From positions 1 to 10,020 of the forward strand of contig CANFIE010000109.1 of NCBI GenBank assembly GCA_947446625.1: a stretch of 10,020 nt of DNA. Reading direction: 5' to 3'. This stretch comes from Acetobacteraceae bacterium (lineage in GTDB: Bacteria; Pseudomonadota; Alphaproteobacteria; Acetobacterales; Acetobacteraceae). The notes under the pieces are model-generated. The model was not told the origin of the DNA, did not search any database, and saw nothing but the letters and a program-made list of their open reading frames with translations. The translations under genes were made by a program, and so were the position numbers. Of this stretch, positions 5,995 to 10,020 are shown one piece after another (position 1 is the first letter of the stretch; every line of letters begins with the position of its first letter).

Positions 5995-6860
5995 TTTGCC
6001 TGCACCAACCGCTCCAGCCCGGCGCCATAGCCGCTGTTGCGGAAGCGCCGCGCCAGATCCAGCAGCGCCGCGTCATCAATGAAGCCCATGCGCCAGGCCA
6101 CTTCTTCCGGCGAAGCGATCTTCTGCCCGGTGCGCTTCTCAATGGCGCGCACAAACTCGCCGGCTTCCAGCAGGCTGTCATGCGTGCCGGTATCCAGCCA
6201 GGCATAGCCCCGGCCCAGCCGGCTCACCCGCAGCGTGCCCTCTTCCATGTACACCCGGTTGAGGTCGGTAATCTCCAACTCACCACGGGCCGAGGGCTTC
6301 AGCGCCCGCGACTTGGCCGAGGCCGTGCCGTCGTAGAAGTACAGCCCGGTCACCGCCCAGTCAGACTTCGGCTGCCGCGGCTTTTCTTCCAGCGACAGCG
6401 CCCGCCCTTCGGCATCAAACGCCACCACGCCATACCGCTCAGGGTCCACCACCTGGTAGGCGAATACCGAGGCCCCGGTATTGCTCACCTTGGCCTGCGC
6501 CAACTGGTCGGCCAGGTCATGCCCGAAGAAGATGTTGTCGCCCAGCACCAGCGCCGAAGGCTGCCCGGCCAGGAATTCCTCGCCCAAAATGAAGGCCTGG
6601 GCAATGCCGTTCGGCTCGGCCTGGGCGATGTAGCTCAGGCTCACGCCCCATTGGTTGCCATCACCCAGCAGGCGCTGGAACAGCGGCAGGTCATGCGGCG
6701 TGGAGATGATCAGGATCTCCTTGATCCCGGCCAGCATCAGCACCGAAAGCGGGTAATAGACCATCGGCTTGTCGTACACCGGCAGCAACTGCTTCGAGAC
6801 CGCGAGCGTCGCCGGATACAGCCGGGTGCCACTGCCACCGGCAAGTACAATGCCCTTCAT
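5988..6860 (-). CDS. rfbA: Glucose-1-phosphate thymidylyltransferase
   Basis: A 290-residue cytosolic enzyme that makes dTDP-glucose from dTTP and glucose 1-phosphate, the first step of dTDP-L-rhamnose synthesis. The nucleotidyltransferase signature Gly8-Gly-Ser-Gly-Thr-Arg-Leu14 is at the start, followed by Ser-Lys-Gln-Leu-Leu-Pro-Val-Tyr-Asp-Lys-Pro-Met (22-33). The metal-binding Asp108 sits in Leu-Gly-Asp-Asn, and Glu-Glu-Lys-Pro (158-161) and Val-Thr-Gly-Leu-Tyr-Phe-Tyr-Asp (170-177) are typical of RmlA. Length is standard for the long RmlA type. It is the last gene of the leftward rfbCBDA operon, starting 12 nt after the rfbD stop. Its ribosome site (AAGGA) overlaps that stop codon. RmlA is normally feedback-inhibited by dTDP-rhamnose; that is family knowledge, not read here. 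Confidence 0.97.
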   Translation of the reverse strand: MKGIVLAGGSGTRLYPATLAVSKQLLPVYDKPMVYYPLSVLMLAGIKEILIISTPHDLPLFQRLLGDGNQWGVSLSYIAQAEPNGIAQAFILGEEFLAGQPSALVLGDNIFFGHDLADQLAQAKVSNTGASVFAYQVVDPERYGVVAFDAEGRALSLEEKPRQPKSDWAVTGLYFYDGTASAKSRALKPSARGELEITDLNRVYMEEGTLRVSRLGRGYAWLDTGTHDSLLEAGEFVRAIEKRTGQKIASPEEVAWRMGFIDDAALLDLARRFRNSGYGAGLERLVQAKG

Positions 6861-6872
6861 GGACCTGTTTCC

Positions 6873-7757
6873 TTACTTGCCGAGCAGCGTGGTCAGGCAA
6901 CGGTCCAACGAAACCCGCCAGTCCGCCGCCTCGATGCCATGCACCCGGGCGATGCGCGAACAATCCAGCCGCGAATTCGCCGGCCGGCTGGCCTTGGTGG
7001 GGTAGTCGGCGGTGGCAATGGCGCGCAGCACCGGCGTCTTCTCGCCGCGCTTCGCCGCACCCGAAAAAATCGCCGCCGCAAAGCCGTGCCAGGTGGTGAA
7101 GGGCGTGCCGGTCAAATGGAAGGTGCCGAAGCCGGCATCGCCCTCGGGCGCCAGCACCAGCCGCGGCAGCAGCGCCACCACGGCATCGGCCAGGTCGTCG
7201 GCAAAGGTTGGTGCGCCGTGTTGGTCCGCCACCACGCCCACTTCCGGCCGCTCGCGCCCCAGCCGCAGCATGGTCTTCACGAAGTTGCCGCCATGCGCGC
7301 TGCACACCCAGGCGGTGCGCAGCACCACGCTGCGCGGATTGGCCGCCAACAGCGCCACATCACCCGCCAGCTTGCTGCGGCCATAAACCCCCACCGGCCC
7401 AGTCGGGTCGGTCTCCACATAGGGCGCGGATTTGTCGCCGGCGAACACATAGTCGGTGGAGAAATGCACCATCGGTATGCCCAGCCGCGCCGTCTCGCGC
7501 CCCAGTAGCGCGGTGCCGTCGCAGTTGATGGCAAAGGCCAGGGTGCTGTCGTCCTCGGCCTTGTCCACAGCGGTATAGGCAGCGGCGTTCACCAGAATAT
7601 CGGGCCGGAACCCCTCCAGCGCCGCGCGCACCGTCTCCGGCCGCAGCAGGTCCAACTCGGGCGGCTCCAGCGCCAGAATCTCGTGGCCGGCCGCTGGCAG
7701 CTTCAGCCCCAGCTCGCTGCCCACCTGCCCAATGCGCCCCACCACCAGAACACGCAT
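6873..7757 (-). CDS. rfbD: dTDP-4-dehydrorhamnose reductase
   Basis: A 294-residue NAD(P)H-dependent reductase that converts dTDP-4-dehydro-L-rhamnose to dTDP-L-rhamnose, the final step of the pathway. It is an extended short-chain dehydrogenase. It has the dinucleotide motif Gly7-Arg-Ile-Gly-Gln-Val-Gly13, the RmlD signature Ala-Tyr-Thr-Ala-Val-Asp-Lys-Ala-Glu (60-68), Phe-Ser-Thr-Asp-Tyr-Val-Phe (99-105) and the catalytic set Thr101, Tyr125 and Lys129 in Val-Tyr-Gly-Arg-Ser-Lys. The ATG at 7757 is chosen because it shares one base with the rfbB stop (TGATG) and has AAGGA about 9 nt upstream. The open frame extends 24 codons further into rfbB, but that extension has no support. Length is normal for the family. 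Confidence 0.96.
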   Translation of the reverse strand: MRVLVVGRIGQVGSELGLKLPAAGHEILALEPPELDLLRPETVRAALEGFRPDILVNAAAYTAVDKAEDDSTLAFAINCDGTALLGRETARLGIPMVHFSTDYVFAGDKSAPYVETDPTGPVGVYGRSKLAGDVALLAANPRSVVLRTAWVCSAHGGNFVKTMLRLGRERPEVGVVADQHGAPTFADDLADAVVALLPRLVLAPEGDAGFGTFHLTGTPFTTWHGFAAAIFSGAAKRGEKTPVLRAIATADYPTKASRPANSRLDCSRIARVHGIEAADWRVSLDRCLTTLLGK

Positions 7758-8815
7758 CAGCCTTTTTCCTTCAGCAGCCCAAGCCGTTCGCCGCTGTACA
7801 CACGCTCGCGCAGCGGCCGCCACCACCATTCATTGGCCAGGTACCATTCAATGGTACGGCCAATCCCGGTCTCAAAGCTTTCCTGCGCCCGCCAACCCAG
7901 CTCCGTCTCCAGCTTGGTCGCATCAATGGCGTAGCGCGCATCATGGCCCGGGCGGTCGGTCACGAAGGTTATCTGTTCCCGCCGCGGCCGCGCGCCGGGG
8001 CGCAACCGGTCCAGGTGGTCGCAGATCGTCTCCACCACGGCCAGGTTCCGCCGCTCATTGCGGCCGCCCACATTGTAGGTCTCGCCCACCTTGCCGCGTT
8101 CCAGCACCAGCGCCAGGGCGCGGGCATGGTCGTCCACGTACAGCCAGTCCCGCACATTGCTGCCGTCGCCGTAAACCGGCAGTGGCTTGCCATCCAGCGC
8201 GTTCAAGATCACCAGCGGAATCAGCTTCTCCGGGAAGTGATACGGCCCGTAATTGTTGGAGCAATTGGTCACCAGCGTCGGCAGCCCATAGGTATGGTGC
8301 CAGGCCCGCGCCAAATGGTCGCTGGCGGCCTTGCTGGCGCTGTAGGGGCTGCGCGGGTCGTAGGCGGTTTCCTCGGTAAACAACCCCTCCGGTCCCAGTG
8401 AGCCATAAACCTCATCGGTGCTGATCAGGTGGAAGCGGAACGCATCCTTCGCCGCGCCCGCCAGCCCGCCCCAATACGCCCGCGCCGCTTCCAACAGCGT
8501 GAAGGTGCCGACGATATTGGTGGTGATGAACGGCGCCGCGCCCGAGATCGAGCGGTCCACATGGCTCTCCGCCGCCAGATGCATCACCGCCTGGGGGGCG
8601 AAATCCGTCAGCGCCGCGGCCATGGCCGGCGCGTCGCAGATATCAGCCTGCAAAAACCTGAAGCCCGGCTTGCCCTCGCAATCGCGCAGGCTGCGCCGGT
8701 CGCCGGCATAGGTCAGCTTGTCCACCACAAGCACCTCGGCGCCCTTTTCCAGCACCAGGTGACGGGTCAGGGCCGAGCCGATGAAACCGGCGCCGCCGGT
8801 GACGAGAATGCGCAT
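7757..8815 (-). CDS. rfbB: dTDP-glucose 4,6-dehydratase
   Basis: A 352-residue NAD-dependent dehydratase that turns dTDP-glucose into dTDP-4-dehydro-6-deoxyglucose, the second step of the rhamnose route. It is an extended short-chain dehydrogenase with the NAD loop Gly7-Gly-Ala-Gly-Phe-Ile-Gly13. Asp32 follows the second strand, and Ala-Ala-Glu-Ser-His-Val-Asp-Arg-Ser-Ile (81-90) is present. The dehydratase triad Thr133-Asp134-Glu135 is in Ser-Thr-Asp-Glu-Val-Tyr-Gly, and Tyr158 and Lys162 are in Tyr-Ser-Ala-Ser-Lys. All active-site residues expected for RmlB are there. The ATG at 8815 starts the canonical Met-Arg-Ile-Leu-Val-Thr-Gly-Gly. A TTG three codons earlier (8824) is possible but overlaps the rfbC stop. 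The gap from rfbC is 5 nt, and the end overlaps rfbD by one base. Confidence 0.97.
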   Translation of the reverse strand: MRILVTGGAGFIGSALTRHLVLEKGAEVLVVDKLTYAGDRRSLRDCEGKPGFRFLQADICDAPAMAAALTDFAPQAVMHLAAESHVDRSISGAAPFITTNIVGTFTLLEAARAYWGGLAGAAKDAFRFHLISTDEVYGSLGPEGLFTEETAYDPRSPYSASKAASDHLARAWHHTYGLPTLVTNCSNNYGPYHFPEKLIPLVILNALDGKPLPVYGDGSNVRDWLYVDDHARALALVLERGKVGETYNVGGRNERRNLAVVETICDHLDRLRPGARPRREQITFVTDRPGHDARYAIDATKLETELGWRAQESFETGIGRTIEWYLANEWWWRPLRERVYSGERLGLLKEKG

Positions 8816-8820
8816 GTCGA

Positions 8821-9435
8821 TCAATCGAAACAGGGGGGAAGGTCGGCCAGCAGCGGCTGCTTCTGGTCCTTGGCGGAAAGCTCGGCCCCGGCTTCGTCCA
8901 CCGGCCAGGAAATCCCCAGGGCAGGGTCATTCCAGGCCAGCCCACGATCACACTCCGGGGCGTAGAAATCGGTCACCTTGTAGGCCACCACGGTATCGGG
9001 CCGCAGCGTGCAGAAGCCATGCGCAAAACCCACCGGCACGTAGAATTGCAGGCAGTTCTCGGCGCTCAACTCCACCGCCACATGCTGGCCAAAGCTGGGC
9101 GAGCCACGCCGCAGGTCTACCGCCACATCCAATATCGCGCCGGCCAGCACCCGCACCAGCTTGGCCTGGGCGCGTGGCTGCAGTTGAAAGTGCAGCCCGC
9201 GCAGCGTGCCCACCTTGGCGGAAAGCGACTGGTTGTCCTGCACGAAGGCATCTTCCAGCCCCAATGCGGCAAAATCACGGGTGCTGTAGCTTTCCAGGAA
9301 GTAGCCGCGATTATCGCCAAAGCGGCGCGGTTCCACCAGCACCGGCCCGGCAATGCTGAAGCGCCGCGCGGTGAAATTGCCGCTGCTCTGCTGCCCGGGC
9401 AGGGCTTCACCAGGGTTTGCTACCGCTGCGCGCAT
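8821..9435 (-). CDS. rfbC: dTDP-4-dehydrorhamnose 3,5-epimerase
   Basis: A 204-residue cupin-fold enzyme that epimerises dTDP-4-dehydro-6-deoxyglucose at C3 and C5, the third step of the pathway. The catalytic His82 (Leu-Arg-Gly-Leu-His-Phe-Gln), Tyr152 (Ala-Tyr-Lys) and the conserved Asp190 (Ser-Ala-Lys-Asp) match His63, Tyr133 and Asp170 of Salmonella RmlC. Phe-Gly-Asp-x-Arg-Gly-Tyr-Phe-x-Glu-Ser (39-49), Val-Gln-Asp-Asn-Gln-Ser and Pro-Val-Gly-Phe-Ala-His-Gly-Phe are also intact. The ATG at 9435 is chosen because GAAGG lies 7 nt upstream; an ATG 20 codons earlier (9495) has no such site. The protein has about 20 extra residues ahead of the usual RmlC start. It is the first gene of the rfbCBDA operon, so the promoter should be in 9436-9617. 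Confidence 0.96.
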   Translation of the reverse strand: MRAAVANPGEALPGQQSSGNFTARRFSIAGPVLVEPRRFGDNRGYFLESYSTRDFAALGLEDAFVQDNQSLSAKVGTLRGLHFQLQPRAQAKLVRVLAGAILDVAVDLRRGSPSFGQHVAVELSAENCLQFYVPVGFAHGFCTLRPDTVVAYKVTDFYAPECDRGLAWNDPALGISWPVDEAGAELSAKDQKQPLLADLPPCFD

Positions 9436-9502
9436 GCATTCACCTTCTATTGGCCGTGCCAGGCCTTTGATAACGGCCGCCCCAATGGAATACAATCAAG
9501 CG

Positions 9503-9521
9503 GCGCCGCAATCCGCGGCGC
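9503..9521. other. GC-rich hairpin in the leader region upstream of rfbC
   Basis: A perfect 7-bp all-G/C stem (9503-9509 pairing with 9515-9521) with a 5-nt loop lies about 70 bases ahead of the rfbC start. In the leftward direction a relatively AT-rich stretch (TTGATTGTATTCC) follows directly. That stretch could be a -35-like element, or a loose U-rich tail making the hairpin an attenuator. Which of these applies, if either, cannot be settled by reading. Confidence 0.4.
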
Positions 9522-9571
9522 AGCCCTGCCCTGGCCGACCATAACGGCGCAGCATGGCAACGGTCGCCGCC

Positions 9572-9610
9572 CGGCAGCGTCACGTTTTGTCGCCCGGCAC
9601 CACGCTGCCG
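9572..9610. terminator. Inverted repeat downstream of the small leftward gene
   Basis: Two perfect complementary 9-mers (9572-9580 and 9602-9610, CGGCAGCGT and its complement) are separated by 21 nt. The repeat begins 7 nt after the stop of the leftward 94-residue gene, where a transcription terminator would be expected. The long loop and the absence of a T-run after it in the leftward direction make an intrinsic terminator uncertain; an mRNA 3'-end structure or a regulator site is also possible. Confidence 0.4.
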
Positions 9611-9617
9611 AAACAAC

Positions 9618-9902
9618 TCAAATAAACTGCCCACGCAGAAACCCCAGCGCCGGCAGCGGCGTCCATTTGCGCGGCAGGTCGGCCCGGCGGATCGGCGCCA
9701 CGCTGTAGAACGGCACCGGCTGCTTCGCCCGGTCGAGAAAATCGCGGTAGGCGCGCACCTGCTCGGCCCGCCAGCTGCGGTCGGCCAGGGCGGCGTCGCG
9801 GCTGCGGAACACCTCGGCCACGCGATGCTGCCGCCCCACAGTGGCCACCACGGCCCAGAGCGTATCGTCGTCGCGGCGCGGAACGCTGATCAAGGTGCTC
9901 AC
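9618..9902 (-). CDS. Small protein of unknown function, arginine-rich
   Basis: I do not recognise this 94-residue protein. It has no signal peptide or membrane segment and carries 15 arginines but only 2 lysines, so it is basic and soluble. By eye it has two short beta-like stretches (Leu-Trp-Ala-Val-Val-Ala-Thr-Val near residue 15 and Arg-Val-Ala-Glu-Val-Phe near 27). An amphipathic helix rich in Arg, Ala and Asp follows (about 36-59), then another strand-like segment (Pro-Phe-Tyr-Ser-Val-Ala-Pro-Ile). The start is GTG at 9902 with GAGG about 9 nt upstream. The coherent reading frame, ribosome site and hairpin after its stop argue for a real gene. It lies upstream of the rhamnose operon on the same strand but is separated from it by about 180 bases, so it is probably a separate unit. 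Confidence 0.6.
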   Translation of the reverse strand: MSTLISVPRRDDDTLWAVVATVGRQHRVAEVFRSRDAALADRSWRAEQVRAYRDFLDRAKQPVPFYSVAPIRRADLPRKWTPLPALGFLRGQFI

Positions 9903-9994
9903 AGTCCTGCTACCTCAGCCCGGCCGCCGCGGTCAGGTCAAGCATTGTCACGGCGTTTTTCAGCGCCCTGCGGATGCTTTCCCCTGGCGCCGCA

Positions 9995-10016
9995 TTTGGT
10001 GTAGGCCAAACATGTT
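9995..10016. promoter_or_regulatory. Small palindromic elements at the window edge
   Basis: TTTGG and CCAAA (9995-9999 and 10006-10010) form a 5-bp dyad with a 6-nt spacer. It overlaps an 8-base palindrome, AACATGTT (10009-10016). They lie about 100 bases upstream of the leftward 94-residue gene, where a promoter or operator could sit. The stretch 9903-10020 otherwise holds no reading frame longer than about 17 codons on the minus strand that I would call a gene. Short dyads like these can arise by chance. Confidence 0.2.
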
Positions 10017-10020
10017 CGCC

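Noticed and set aside
5883..7508. A 541-codon plus-strand frame opposite rfbA and rfbD
   Set aside because: It is a mirror of confidently identified minus-strand genes, with His/Arg/Gln/Pro-rich sequence and no motif.
8816..8824. TTG start for rfbB three codons upstream
   Set aside because: The ATG at 8815 begins the canonical RmlB N-terminus, and TTG would overlap the rfbC stop for no gain.
9436..9495. 20-codon N-terminal extension of rfbC
   Set aside because: The ATG at 9435 has a GAAGG site 7 nt upstream, the earlier ATG has none, and the protein is already longer at its N-terminus than typical RmlC.
1..10020. Search for CRISPR arrays, tandem repeats, insertion sequences, tRNA or rRNA genes, and defence or toxin-antitoxin systems
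   Set aside because: No regularly spaced repeats, transposase motifs, terminal inverted repeats or structured RNA genes were seen; the gene content is metabolic and surface-polysaccharide related.

Overview
The window is ordinary-looking, GC-rich, densely packed chromosomal DNA from a proteobacterium. The mix of genes (an orphan Bug-type tricarboxylate-transporter binding protein, a c556-like cytochrome c, a bacterial cytochrome b561, a LOG-family protein, a gamma-carbonic-anhydrase-like protein and dTDP-rhamnose genes) and the strong G/C bias at third codon positions fit an alphaproteobacterium of the Acetobacteraceae/Roseomonas kind. That placement is inference, and a betaproteobacterium cannot be excluded from gene content alone. 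I see no rRNA, tRNA, CRISPR array, insertion sequence, phage gene or attachment site, and no gene-free stretch longer than about 300 bases.

Layout. (1) Bases 1-142 hold the start of a leftward gene that runs off the window; it encodes a membrane-anchored protein I do not recognise. (2) Bases 245-1415 hold two haem proteins facing each other, a membrane cytochrome b561 (+) and a periplasmic cytochrome c556-like protein (-), with a strong hairpin terminator between them. (3) Bases 1520-2725 hold two rightward housekeeping genes, a LOG-family phosphoribohydrolase and a gamma-class carbonic-anhydrase-family protein. (4) Bases 2780-5982 hold a tightly coupled rightward trio: a Bug substrate-binding protein, a divergent shikimate-dehydrogenase-like protein and FAD-dependent glycerol-3-phosphate dehydrogenase GlpD. 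The gaps are 1 nt and then an 8-nt overlap. (5) Bases 5988-9435 hold a complete leftward dTDP-L-rhamnose operon, in transcription order rfbC-rfbB-rfbD-rfbA, with gaps of 5 nt, a 1-nt overlap and 12 nt. It ends against glpD in an 8-bp hairpin that contains the stop codons of both convergent genes. (6) Bases 9436-9617 are a hairpin-containing leader region, followed by a small leftward gene of unknown function (9618-9902). The last ~120 bases hold small palindromes but no convincing gene.

How the genes work together. The four rfb proteins make up the full route from glucose-1-phosphate to dTDP-L-rhamnose, a precursor for surface polysaccharide. The b561/c556 pair could form a short electron-transfer chain. 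The Bug/SDH-like/GlpD trio reads as one transcription unit, but its common purpose is not obvious; it is the least conventional grouping here. I did not find a convincing new biological system. The points most worth following are that trio, the altered substrate site of the SDH-like protein, and the untranslated/leader region ahead of rfbC.
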